From the NCBI GenBank assembly GCA_029266015.1, contig JAJUFK010000013.1, positions 1 through 18,397 on the forward strand: DNA of 18,397 nucleotides, written 5' to 3'. Numbering within the stretch: the stretch's first letter is position 1; every line of letters starts with the position of its first letter. A program made the position numbers and the translations under genes. The notes beneath the pieces were generated by a model. It was not told the DNA's origin and did no database searches. It was given only the letters and a program-made list of their open reading frames with translations. Origin of the DNA: Bacteroidota bacterium (lineage in GTDB: Bacteria; Bacteroidota; Bacteroidia; Bacteroidales; UBA1715). Shown piece by piece: positions 1 to 8,090 of this stretch.

Positions 1-2146
1 ACTGAGTTGCAGCATAGTATGCCCATGTGGCAGCCCCGGTAAGCCAACTTAAACGAGATGCTCCAAATCGTGAACTATATTTACTATGAGTTGATTGTGC
101 ATAAACATAAGGCTCTATTTCTCTAATTTCGGCTTTTGTATTATAAGCAGCAGGCATACTGGCTCTATAATATTTATATGCATTTTCTCCATTTCCACGC
201 ATAGCTTCTGCAATGATAGCCCAACCTTGCGGATGTTGAAAAATAGCTCCATTTTCTTTCATTCCGGCATTGAACAATGGTGCTTTTATTGCTGCTAAAT
301 CTGTTTTTACATATGGCGGGTCAATTATCATAACGCCATATTCGGTTGCTAAACGTTTTTCTACATTATTTAAAATAGTATGCATCATATCTCCTTTGGC
401 AAATTCCGAATACACAGCCCATGTTTGTGGATTTAACCAAATACTTCCTTCTTCATTTTCTTTTGAACCATATTTTTCTCCTTTTTCATTGTAGGCTCTA
501 ATAAACCATTCACCATCCCAAGCATGGGTTTGAATAGTTTCATCAAGAATTGCAAGTTCATGTTCTGCCCACGCTATTTCTGTTCTATTATCAAGTAAGC
601 TGCAAATTTCAATATATGTTTTAAGTGCATAACGTAATTGAAATGCAACAAATACTGTTTCTCCTTTTTCTCCAAGAATTAAACAGTCATTCCAATCTGC
701 TGCTAACCCCAAAGGAAGATTGTGTGCTCCTGTTCGTTCTAAATTAAATTCTATTGCTCGACGCAAATGCCCTAATACTGTAGCTTCACCTTTGTCAGAA
801 TATGGTAAAACTTTGTTATAGAATGATATATCTCCGGTTTCTTTTACATACGAAGGCACCGCGTTAAATAACCACATGCAGTCGTCGCTTCTATATTCAT
901 GGTCGGGTGTTTTGGGCATGCTTCCGGGAGTATGATTAAATGGTTTAACAACAGGCATTGCTCCACCATTAGACTCTTGTCCTGTAAGCATCAATTCTAA
1001 TCGTTCTGTTACTTCATCGGGAATTATATGTAATACACCAAGCATATCTTGTACTGTATCTCTATAGCCTAATCCATCACGTTCACCACTATATACTATA
1101 GATGCTGCTCTACTCCAAGCAAACGTCATTAAGCAATTAAACGGACTCCACATATTGAGTTGCGAATTCATCTCCGAATCAGGTGTTTGGACAGTCATTC
1201 CTTGAATTCTATTATGCCAATGTTGTTGAACTTTTATAAATTCACTTTCAGCAACTGCAGGTGATGAAATTTCTCGTTTTGCTTGTTCTCCTTCATCGAA
1301 TGCTTGTCCAATACCCATTAATATAACAATTTCTTTGGTTTTTCCCGGAGCAAGTTCTATATCCCATTGCAAAGTTCCACATCCATTGTCTCCTTGTGCT
1401 AAAGAATTAGAACATTCTCCTTTTTCAACAACTAAAGGATTATTGTATGAACGATATGGACCTATAAACACTTCTCTGTCTGTATCAAATCCTGTTACAT
1501 CGGCACCAACTAATGCTAAAAATGTATGACGAGATTGTTCTGCATTAAAATTATTTTTTACAACCGGTAAATATGGATTTGATGCATGATTAATGATACC
1601 ATTATGCATATCCATGCGAACAATATATTGAGAATATTGTAGGTTTATAATATCTTGGTGCAAATTCCAATGTGTAGCATATTCTACATAGGTAAACAGT
1701 CGTAAATTTCGTGTAGTTGAATCATTGTTGGTAATTGTAAGTTTCCAACATTCATAGTGTTTCCCAAGTGGAACAAAATATTTTGTTTCTGTAACAATGT
1801 TAGAATATTCTGATTCTATTACGGTATATGCTGACCCGTGGCGCGTTTTAGTTTTGTATGCTTCAAGCGGTTTTGCAACAGGTTGCCATGATGTACTCCA
1901 AAAATCTTTTGAATTTTTATCATGAATATAAATATATCGCCCCGGCTGATCCATGGGAATGGTATTTGGTCTAAATCGCATGAATCTTCCTTGAGCCGCA
2001 GATTTGTAAAAACTAAATCCACCGGCGTTATTAGTTATTAATGCACCATAATTTACATCACCCAAATAGTTACACCACGAACGAGGAGTGTCGGGCCGAG
2101 TAATAACATACTCTTTATTTTCGTCATCAAAATAACCGTATTGCAT
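1..2146 (-). CDS. GH94 disaccharide phosphorylase (cellobiose/chitobiose phosphorylase-like), C-terminus cut by window edge
   Basis: An open frame of 715 codons reads leftward from ATG at 2146-2144 to the edge without a stop. It starts MQYGYFDDENKEYVITRPD and resembles the N-termini of cellobiose and N,N'-diacetylchitobiose phosphorylases. These cytosolic enzymes split a beta-linked disaccharide with inorganic phosphate, giving a sugar 1-phosphate plus a free sugar. Visible family motifs are GYRDTVQD, ADWNDCL (D487 matches the general acid of the family), KENGAIF (E631) and SWLTGAATWAYYAAT at the very edge. Characterised members have about 800 residues, so roughly 80-100 are missing. A beta-sandwich N-terminal domain followed by an alpha/alpha barrel fits. 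The substrate cannot be fixed from sequence; a cellodextrin or laminari-type sugar is possible. The next gene on this strand (mutS2) ends 101 bp upstream, so it probably has its own promoter. Confidence 0.9.
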   Translation of the reverse strand, partial: MQYGYFDDENKEYVITRPDTPRSWCNYLGDVNYGALITNNAGGFSFYKSAAQGRFMRFRPNTIPMDQPGRYIYIHDKNSKDFWSTSWQPVAKPLEAYKTKTRHGSAYTVIESEYSNIVTETKYFVPLGKHYECWKLTITNNDSTTRNLRLFTYVEYATHWNLHQDIINLQYSQYIVRMDMHNGIINHASNPYLPVVKNNFNAEQSRHTFLALVGADVTGFDTDREVFIGPYRSYNNPLVVEKGECSNSLAQGDNGCGTLQWDIELAPGKTKEIVILMGIGQAFDEGEQAKREISSPAVAESEFIKVQQHWHNRIQGMTVQTPDSEMNSQLNMWSPFNCLMTFAWSRAASIVYSGERDGLGYRDTVQDMLGVLHIIPDEVTERLELMLTGQESNGGAMPVVKPFNHTPGSMPKTPDHEYRSDDCMWLFNAVPSYVKETGDISFYNKVLPYSDKGEATVLGHLRRAIEFNLERTGAHNLPLGLAADWNDCLILGEKGETVFVAFQLRYALKTYIEICSLLDNRTEIAWAEHELAILDETIQTHAWDGEWFIRAYNEKGEKYGSKENEEGSIWLNPQTWAVYSEFAKGDMMHTILNNVEKRLATEYGVMIIDPPYVKTDLAAIKAPLFNAGMKENGAIFQHPQGWAIIAEAMRGNGENAYKYYRASMPAAYNTKAEIREIEPYVYAQSTHSKYSSRFGASRLSWLTGAATWAYYAATQ

Positions 2147-2247
2147 AATTTATATGTTTTAAATTTTCTACAAAATAACTTATTTTTATGAATATTACGT
2201 TTGTAGTATTTTATCAAATTGTGTATATTTTTCTATCAAAAAGAAAA

Positions 2248-4656
2248 TTATTCTAACGTAATTATTGTTATACCATCACCACCTAGGTCGATAGGTGCGT
2301 CAGAACATGATTTTACAAAACCGGTTGTAACAACATAATCACGAATAAGTTTACGAAGTATTCCATAACCTTTGCCATGTAAAATTTCAACTTTTTGAAT
2401 TTGTAACATATGAGCAGTTTCAATAAATTCTTTTACTTCATACAATGCTTCATCGCCGCGTTTACCGCGCACATCGAGTTTTGTTGAAAACTGCAATCGT
2501 TTTTCTGAAATTGTTTTGGTACTCTGCTTTACAAATACCGGAAGTGATTCTTGTTTGGGTTTTGATGTTTTTTCAAGTGATTCAATTGATACTGTTATTG
2601 TAGAATGAGAAAATTGAACAGTAGCTTTATTATTTTTTAAATGTAAAATTGTTCCAACAGTTTGTTGACCTTTCATTACAACGTAATCACCAATTTGAAA
2701 AGATATATGTTTTTGTATGTCAATAGATTTTTTAGTTTGTGAAGGTTTAATGTGTTTTGTTTTAGAATCAAGGGTTTGTAATAATTGTGATTCGAATTCT
2801 TGTAATTGCTTACGAGCTTGTTTTGTTGTTTCTTTATGAGCTTGCGTTTCTTTTATTACACGTATAGTTTGTTCTATTTGCTTGTTTACAGAGTTCAATA
2901 ACTCTTTCATTTCTTGTTTGGTATGTGTTATTATTTCAAGCTTTTTCTCGTTTAAATTTGTAGTTTTTTCATGTAATTTTTCTTGTAATTCTTTTAATTC
3001 TTGTTCGCGTTTTTTTAGTTCATCTTTTTTCTTAAAAATGTACTGTTTCTCTTCTTCGAGTTGTTTTAAATTTCTATCAAAATCTACGTGATCTTTTCCA
3101 AGTTTTTGTTTGGCTTGATCTATAATTGATTTAGGTAAACCAATTTCTGCAGCTATTTCAAAAGCAAATGAACTGCCGGCAGATCCCATTCGTAATTTAT
3201 ATAAAGGTTTTAATTGTTCTAAATCAAATAACATTGCTCCATTTACTGCATACATAAGAGATGTAGTAGCATGTTTAAGATTTGTATAGTGAGTTGTAAT
3301 TATTCCATATGCTCCAGAATTATGTAAATGCTCCAAAACACTTTCTGCAATTGCACCTCCCATTAGAGGTTCTGTACCGGTACCAAATTCATCAATAGCA
3401 AATAATGTATTATGAGTAGCACCATTTACAAAATATTTCATATTTCGCAAATGAGAACTATACGTACTTAAATCATTTTCTAATGATTGTTCATCACCAA
3501 TATCAATAAAAATTGATGAAAATATACCAATTGTACTATGTTCGCTTGCAGGTATAAGTAAACCACACTGACACATATATTGCAACAAAACAATAGTTTT
3601 TAAACATACTGATTTACCACCTGCATTGGGACCGGAAATGACCAAAATTCTCTGCGAATGGTCTAAATGAACTTTTAAAGGAATTACTTCGCGTTTTGTA
3701 TGCTCAAATGAAAGTATCAAAAGAGGATGTTTAGCTCCTACAAGAGAAATATATGTTTTTTTTATAACTTGTGGTTTATTTGCCTGAATTCTAATAGAAA
3801 AAAGAGCTTTTGCTCTAATAGCATCAATACAAGCCATTAAATTATATGCATCTATAATTTGATTAATATATGGTCGAATTTGATTTGTTAATTCTTTAAG
3901 TATAGAAATAATTTCCTTATGTTCTTCATATTCAAGTGAAACTATATCATTATTTATTTCAAAAGCTTCTATTGGTTCTACATATGACGTTTTGCCTGTA
4001 ATAGATTCATCATGTACAAACCCCTGTATTTTTCGTTTAAATGCAGTATTTAATGGAATAACTAAACGTCCATTACGTAAAGTAAGTTCTGTATCCGAAT
4101 CGCACCAACCTTCAGCTCTGGCATTTCGTAATTTTTGATTCATTATTTTGGCAACAATTTGTTTTTTTTGTTGCATTAATTGTCTAATTTCAATAAGTTT
4201 TTTTGAAGCATTATCTTTTATATTACCATTTACATCAATTTTTTGATCAATATATTTACATAATTCTATGGGTGCAGCAATTTCTTTACATAATGAATAT
4301 AAAGCCGGATATATATCTTTGTGTGATGAAAAAAAATGAATAAAGGCATCTATTTCAAGTAATGATAATCGTAAAACATGCATTTCTGAAGCTTGCAGCC
4401 ATGTTTCAAATGGAATAACAGATTGCAATGAAGATGAAATATGAATAAATGATGGAGTAGGGAAGTCATGCTCAAATTCAATAATTTGCTTCATTTCAGC
4501 AATTTGATTCAAAGAATTTTGAATTGTATCAATATTGCTTACAAACTGCATGTTGGCAACAATTTGTTTGCCTATATCACTTTTACAATAGTATTCTATA
4601 TGAGTTCGTATAGAATCGAAGCCAATTTTTTGTTCTATACCAGCAGGATAATTCAC
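2248..4656 (-). CDS. mutS2: MutS2 family ATPase with C-terminal Smr domain
   Basis: This 802-residue protein has the MutS2 architecture and no mismatch-recognition domain. A MutS core/clamp region spans about 1-300. The ATPase has Walker A GPNAGGKS at 342-349 and Walker B AIDE with D422-E423, followed by GTGTEP. A long charged coiled coil runs from about 525 to 640, then a KOW-like segment near 655-700. The C-terminal Smr domain carries LDVRG (727-731) and HGKGYG (760-765). Members are known to restrain recombination in some bacteria and, in Bacillus, to act on collided ribosomes; which applies here is not visible. The start is GTG at 4656; no ATG lies upstream because an in-frame TAA (4674-4672) is also the stop of the OmpA gene. 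The 15-bp gap implies cotranscription with that gene. Confidence 0.95.
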   Translation of the reverse strand: MNYPAGIEQKIGFDSIRTHIEYYCKSDIGKQIVANMQFVSNIDTIQNSLNQIAEMKQIIEFEHDFPTPSFIHISSSLQSVIPFETWLQASEMHVLRLSLLEIDAFIHFFSSHKDIYPALYSLCKEIAAPIELCKYIDQKIDVNGNIKDNASKKLIEIRQLMQQKKQIVAKIMNQKLRNARAEGWCDSDTELTLRNGRLVIPLNTAFKRKIQGFVHDESITGKTSYVEPIEAFEINNDIVSLEYEEHKEIISILKELTNQIRPYINQIIDAYNLMACIDAIRAKALFSIRIQANKPQVIKKTYISLVGAKHPLLILSFEHTKREVIPLKVHLDHSQRILVISGPNAGGKSVCLKTIVLLQYMCQCGLLIPASEHSTIGIFSSIFIDIGDEQSLENDLSTYSSHLRNMKYFVNGATHNTLFAIDEFGTGTEPLMGGAIAESVLEHLHNSGAYGIITTHYTNLKHATTSLMYAVNGAMLFDLEQLKPLYKLRMGSAGSSFAFEIAAEIGLPKSIIDQAKQKLGKDHVDFDRNLKQLEEEKQYIFKKKDELKKREQELKELQEKLHEKTTNLNEKKLEIITHTKQEMKELLNSVNKQIEQTIRVIKETQAHKETTKQARKQLQEFESQLLQTLDSKTKHIKPSQTKKSIDIQKHISFQIGDYVVMKGQQTVGTILHLKNNKATVQFSHSTITVSIESLEKTSKPKQESLPVFVKQSTKTISEKRLQFSTKLDVRGKRGDEALYEVKEFIETAHMLQIQKVEILHGKGYGILRKLIRDYVVTTGFVKSCSDAPIDLGGDGITIITLE

Positions 4657-4671
4657 AAATGAATGATAGTT

Positions 4672-5352
4672 TTATTCATGTAATATATTTACTTCGGTTC
4701 GTCTGTTTTTTTGACGTCCTTGTTCTGTTTCATTGCTTGCTACCGGTTTAGTAGAACCATAGCCAACAGCAATAATACGTTGTGCAGGAACACCTTTTTG
4801 AATTAAATAATTTTTTACACTTTCGGCACGTTGTTCAGATAATTTTTGATTTGCAGCCGCATCACCAACATTATCGGTATGTCCGGCAAGTTCAATTATC
4901 ATATTTTTTTTTCGTCGCATAAGTTCTGCTAAGTTATTAAGAGATTCGTATGAATCTTTACGAATACTTGTTTTCCCGACATCAAAGTGAACATTTTCTA
5001 ATACAAATACTTTAGGTAACTCATATTTAATAGTATAATTAAATGTAATTTCTCCGGCTACATTTGGAATAACTAATTCATTTTTAGTATCTTCTGTTTC
5101 AAAACCTTGAATAAGCACAGCAAATGTTTCTTTAGGAAGTAAAATTTGAAATTTACCATTTGCAGTTGAAGTTCCAGAATATATTTTACCTGTTTTTTTA
5201 CTTTTAAAACGAACTAAATCACCAACCGATGGTGAACCTTTCATATTGGTAATAGTAACAGTTACCAAAGCTAAGTCATTAGTTGGTTTTAAATTTTGTG
5301 CTGATATACCCAAAGATACTACACATAAACAAAGTATAAAAAAACGTTTCAT
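4672..5352 (-). CDS. OmpA-family peptidoglycan-binding envelope protein
   Basis: A 226-residue exported protein. Residues 1-18 form a signal peptide with a plausible cleavage after ISA-18, with no lipobox cysteine. Residues about 27-110 look like a small beta-sandwich of the carboxypeptidase-regulatory type. Residues about 115-226 are an OmpA C-terminal domain, with AGHTDNVGD containing D160 and LSEQRAESV containing R175. The 15-residue spacing equals that of the diaminopimelate-binding Asp/Arg pair of the family, and NRRTEV follows at 217-221. It probably sits in the periplasm and ties the outer membrane or a partner to peptidoglycan. There is no eight-stranded OmpA barrel. It is the first gene of a unit with mutS2, 15 bp downstream. 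The combination of an envelope protein and a DNA/ribosome ATPase has no obvious functional logic. Confidence 0.88.
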   Translation of the reverse strand: MKRFFILCLCVVSLGISAQNLKPTNDLALVTVTITNMKGSPSVGDLVRFKSKKTGKIYSGTSTANGKFQILLPKETFAVLIQGFETEDTKNELVIPNVAGEITFNYTIKYELPKVFVLENVHFDVGKTSIRKDSYESLNNLAELMRRKKNMIIELAGHTDNVGDAAANQKLSEQRAESVKNYLIQKGVPAQRIIAVGYGSTKPVASNETEQGRQKNRRTEVNILHE

Positions 5353-5402
5353 TTTGTTTGTATTTATAATTTTGTTGCAATGTACACAAAGTTATAATAA
5401 AT

Positions 5403-5436
5403 AAAAAGAGCTGTATTGAAAAATACAGCTCTTTTT
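5403..5436 (-). terminator. Strong intrinsic terminator after amtB (bidirectional)
   Basis: A perfect 15-bp inverted repeat (arms 5403-5417 and 5422-5436, core gagctgtatt / aatacagctc) closes a 4-nt loop. The arms are flanked by A and T runs, so it reads as a rho-independent terminator on either strand. It lies about 75 bp beyond the amtB stop and 50 bp before the OmpA gene start, so its likely job is to end the porin-PII-amtB transcript and insulate the OmpA/mutS2 unit. Confidence 0.85.
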
Positions 5437-5459
5437 TTTTGAATAGAGAGAGAAAATCA

Positions 5460-5501
5460 ATTAACACAAACGTTGGGGGAAGGAATGGAGTTCGTGTTAA
5501 T
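5460..5501 (-). repeat. Imperfect inverted repeat just after the amtB stop
   Basis: The arms attaacacaaac (5460-5471) and gttcgtgttaat (5490-5501) pair at 11 of 12 positions around an 18-nt loop that is pyrimidine-rich on the minus strand. It begins 8 nt after the amtB stop codon and precedes the terminator at 5403-5436. There is no U-run, so it is not itself a classical terminator. It may be a 3'-UTR stabilising stem. Confidence 0.5.
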
Positions 5502-5509
5502 GCTGATTA

Positions 5510-6724
5510 TTAGTTATAAGCTTTTTCACCATGTTCATAGTAATCAAGTCCATTTTCTTCTTCTTTACGACTTACTCTAATTCCAATTAAATATTTCAAT
5601 CCGTAGAATAAAATCAAACCTGTACCTATAGACCAAGCTGCAACAGCGGCAACACCTGTTAATTGAGTAACAATATATTTAAATCCACCACCGTAAAATA
5701 AACCACCTTCAACAGCAAATGCACCAACCATAATAGTACCAAAAGCACCACATATACCATGAACTGAGATTGCACCTACAGGGTCGTCAATTTTAACAAA
5801 TTTATCAAAGAATTCAACAGAAAATACAACTAACACACCTGCCATTGCTCCTATAAGAACAGCACCGCCGGGTGACACAACATCGCAACCTGCCGTAATA
5901 GCCACTAAACCTGCTAATACACCATTAAGTGTCATACTTAAGTTTGGTTTTTTATAGCGAATCCATGTTGTTATTACTGTTGCAACAGCACCAGTAGCAG
6001 CAGCCATATTTGTAGTCATAAATATATGTGCAACTAATCCTGGATCAGCAAAACTTACAGTAGAACCGGGGTTGAATCCAAACCAACCTAACCAAAGAAT
6101 AAATACACCAAGTGCACCTAACACCAAACTTTGACCTGGAATAGCGTTTACTTTACCATTTTTGTATTTACCAATACGTGGGCCTAATATAGCAGCACCA
6201 ACTAATGATAACCATCCACCAACAGAGTGAACAACAGTAGAACCTGCAAAATCATGGAATCCGATTCCGGCTAACCATCCGCCACCCCATACCCAGTGAC
6301 CTGAAATAGGATAAATAACCAATGTAATAACTGCACTGTAAATTAGATATGCACTGAATTTTGTGCGTTCAGCCATAGCTCCAGATACTATTGTAGCTGC
6401 TGTAGCTGCAAATACTAATTGAAAGAATAAAAATGAGTAATTTGGTAATCCTAATGCTTCACCATGATCTACATGTGATAGAAATTCAATTTCACCAAAA
6501 AAACCATTTCCTGCACCAAACATAATTCCATATCCTAATGCCCAGAATCCTAAACTGGCAATACAAAAGTCCATTAAGTTTTTGAATAATATGTTGGTTG
6601 TATTTTTAGCACGAGTAAAACCCGCTTCAACTAATGCAAATCCTGCTTGCATAAAAAACACCAAAACTGCCGCTATAAGCACCCATAAGGTGTTAATATT
6701 TACTGATAAATCTACTGTTTCCAT
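5510..6724 (-). CDS. amtB: Ammonium channel AmtB
   Basis: A 404-residue, highly hydrophobic Amt/MEP/Rh channel with eleven predicted membrane helices, normal length for the family. It moves ammonium/ammonia across the inner membrane. Signature residues are present: HDFAGSTVVHSVGG, with D158 and the first pore histidine H166; the second, H322, in DDPVGAISVHGICG; FNPGS at 217-221; and a cytoplasmic tail ending GLDYYEHGEKAYN, the usual C-terminal coupling region that PII contacts. It begins directly in the first membrane segment with no cleavable signal. Its ATG is 13 bp after the stop of the PII gene, the standard glnK-amtB arrangement, so PII very likely gates this channel. Confidence 0.97.
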   Translation of the reverse strand: METVDLSVNINTLWVLIAAVLVFFMQAGFALVEAGFTRAKNTTNILFKNLMDFCIASLGFWALGYGIMFGAGNGFFGEIEFLSHVDHGEALGLPNYSFLFFQLVFAATAATIVSGAMAERTKFSAYLIYSAVITLVIYPISGHWVWGGGWLAGIGFHDFAGSTVVHSVGGWLSLVGAAILGPRIGKYKNGKVNAIPGQSLVLGALGVFILWLGWFGFNPGSTVSFADPGLVAHIFMTTNMAAATGAVATVITTWIRYKKPNLSMTLNGVLAGLVAITAGCDVVSPGGAVLIGAMAGVLVVFSVEFFDKFVKIDDPVGAISVHGICGAFGTIMVGAFAVEGGLFYGGGFKYIVTQLTGVAAVAAWSIGTGLILFYGLKYLIGIRVSRKEEENGLDYYEHGEKAYN

Positions 6725-6737
6725 ATCTCTTTATGTT

Positions 6738-7085
6738 TTAGTCTTTAATATATAATGATTCAGGACCTGCTTCGCCGGTTCTAATACGTACCGAATCGTC
6801 AACAGTCGAAATAAATATTTTTCCATCGCCAAGTTCTCCTGTTTTTGCAGAACGAACTATTGCATTAACCGCAGCTTCTGCAAATTGGTCACGACAAACA
6901 AAAGAAATTATTCGGCGTGGAATTAATCGTGTTTCATACACGGTAGCACGATAAATAGCTCCCGATTTCTCATTCCCTACACCGGTTACATCCCAATAGG
7001 TAAAGAAATCAATCCCCACTTCGTGTAAGGCTTCCGTAACTTCCTCGAAGCGCGAAATCCTTATGATAGCTTCAATTTTTTTCAT
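6738..7085 (-). CDS. glnK: PII nitrogen regulatory protein (GlnB/GlnK family)
   Basis: A 115-residue PII protein that forms trimers sensing ATP/ADP and 2-oxoglutarate and docks on AmtB. It has the family C-terminal signature TGELGDGKIF (82-91) with K89, and RIRTGE with R100 and R102. The T-loop (about 37-57) is GNEKSGAIYRATVYETRLIPR. Aligned to E. coli GlnB by eye it is one residue shorter, has Y50 near the uridylylated Tyr51, and carries Glu at position 39, where GlnB has the ligand-contacting Gln39. This looks like the Bacteroidota subtype, so uridylylation and 2-oxoglutarate response may differ. It lies between a porin-like gene (97 bp upstream) and amtB (13 bp downstream). The glnK symbol is chosen for its link to amtB. 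Confidence 0.95.
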   Translation of the reverse strand: MKKIEAIIRISRFEEVTEALHEVGIDFFTYWDVTGVGNEKSGAIYRATVYETRLIPRRIISFVCRDQFAEAAVNAIVRSAKTGELGDGKIFISTVDDSVRIRTGEAGPESLYIKD

Positions 7086-7131
7086 AATAATAAATTTTTA
7101 ATGTATATAAATTTTGTAATTTTTGTTGGAA

Positions 7132-7167
7132 ATATCCGCATGGCTTATACAGCATTCATGCGGATAT
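7132..7167 (-). repeat. Perfect 11-bp hairpin between the porin and PII genes
   Basis: The arms atatccgcatg (7132-7142) and catgcggatat (7157-7167) are exact inverse complements around a 14-nt loop, within which gct/agc could extend the stem. It starts about 14 nt after the porin stop and ends about 46 nt before the PII start. No run of T follows on either strand, so it is more likely an mRNA 3'-end stabiliser, attenuator or processing site than a full terminator. Confidence 0.65.
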
Positions 7168-7181
7168 GTGTATTCTATGTA

Positions 7182-7832
7182 TTAGAATGATATACCTACG
7201 TATCCAAAGAATCCCTCAGTTGATGGATTTAATGTAATTCCACCTGTTAGAGGTAATTTGAATTTATCGGTTATTTCAATTTCTTTTGATTTTTTGATAG
7301 AAACATTACATACATTGAATTTTCCATCACTTGTGTATTGTCCATCACCTGCACCTATAGCAACATCAAATAATTTAAATGAATAACCTAATTCAAAATA
7401 CATATCTTCTGCATTTAACATATATGCACCAAGAAATGAAAAATTACCTTTTGCAAAATTTACTGCAGGTTCTACATAATGACAACTGTCACCAAAATAT
7501 GAACCTCCAAAATAATAGTCGGTAACTGTAAGACCTAAACCAAAATCAAAACTATAACTTGCATATAAATCTGCTTCAAATGCTTCAAAACCACCGGTGC
7601 TTATAGAGTTCCATGAACCTATTTCAAAATTTCCTACTTGTAACGACATCCATGGTTGAAATGCGGCTCCTGTTCCAAATTTAGCACCACGCCATATATA
7701 ACTGCTGTAAATGTCCATACCAGCATCGCTAGAAACTGATGATTCTGTTTCTTGAGCAAATACACTTGTTGAGCTTAAAGCAATTGCCGAAACTGCTATT
7801 GCTACTACCTTTTTTAAGTTAATTTTTTTCAT
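7182..7832 (-). CDS. Outer-membrane beta-barrel protein, TorF/Gcw_chp-like putative porin
   Basis: About 216 residues. A signal peptide (MKKINLKKVV then a hydrophobic stretch, cleavage after VFA) precedes a mature part rich in alternating aromatic residues and glycine, ending GFFGYVGISF; the terminal Phe is typical of outer-membrane barrels. The segment SSYIWRGAKFGTGAAFQPWM resembles the N-terminal part of TorF/Gcw_chp proteins. I recognise the family by eye only. As first gene before PII and amtB it probably admits ammonium or another small nitrogen source through the outer membrane; that role is inferred. An earlier in-frame ATG lies at 7844. I chose 7832 because it opens directly onto the signal peptide and has AAAAGG just before it. 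Confidence 0.72.
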   Translation of the reverse strand: MKKINLKKVVAIAVSAIALSSTSVFAQETESSVSSDAGMDIYSSYIWRGAKFGTGAAFQPWMSLQVGNFEIGSWNSISTGGFEAFEADLYASYSFDFGLGLTVTDYYFGGSYFGDSCHYVEPAVNFAKGNFSFLGAYMLNAEDMYFELGYSFKLFDVAIGAGDGQYTSDGKFNVCNVSIKKSKEIEITDKFKLPLTGGITLNPSTEGFFGYVGISF

Positions 7833-7885
7833 ACCTTTTAACATTTTAAATTATTACTTGTTTTATGGTACAAATAAACTACTTC

Positions 7886-7960
7886 CGTAAAGGCGTATTC
7901 ATCAGAGTATTTTCGTGTTTTTTTGTATGAATTCTGCGTAAATTTGTTTGCGTAATTTAC
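7886..7960. promoter_or_regulatory. Cluster of CGTA-containing repeats in the divergent promoter region
   Basis: The gap between the porin gene and the aminotransferase (7833-8090) holds four CGTA cores at 7886, 7894, 7937 and 7951. The last two belong to an imperfect direct repeat, gcgtaaatttg (7936-7946) and gcgtaatttac (7950-7960), 14 bp apart. In DNA this AT-rich, repeated CG-centred words suggest a binding site for a regulator of one or both divergent units. No regulator gene lies beside it. The rest of the gap shows only AT-rich DNA. Confidence 0.3.
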
Positions 7961-8055
7961 TGAGAAGCATGCTACAATAATTGGTTTAATCTCTAATGTT
8001 TCACTACTTAAAAAAAAATACTTTTACTAATGTAAATAAGCATACAAATAATTTA

Positions 8056-8063
8056 TATTTTTG
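8056..8063 (+). promoter_or_regulatory. Candidate -7 box (TAnnTTTG) for the aminotransferase pair
   Basis: TATTTTTG fits the Bacteroidota -7 consensus TAnnTTTG exactly and lies 28 nt before the GTG start at 8091. No TTTG appears at the usual upstream distance, so the call rests on the -7 box alone. Confidence 0.35.
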
Positions 8064-8090
8064 GTAGAATCAAATTAACATTATAATAAC

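Noticed and set aside
95..494. Two short plus-strand open frames opposite the GH94 gene, and another at 1335-1529
   Set aside because: They lie wholly opposite a long frame with clear GH94 motifs, and their residues show no family pattern or normal composition.
1819..2022. A minus-strand frame of 67 codons inside the GH94 gene
   Set aside because: It is out of frame with the recognised phosphorylase on the same strand and has no support.
5353..5467. A possible short membrane protein read across the OmpA gene start
   Set aside because: It spans the terminator and the OmpA leader out of frame; the overlapping OmpA gene has a full signal peptide and domain.
7833..8090. A decayed nucleotidyltransferase domain ahead of the aminotransferase
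   Set aside because: All frames there have frequent stops and no recognisable motif, and an in-frame stop precedes the GTG start.
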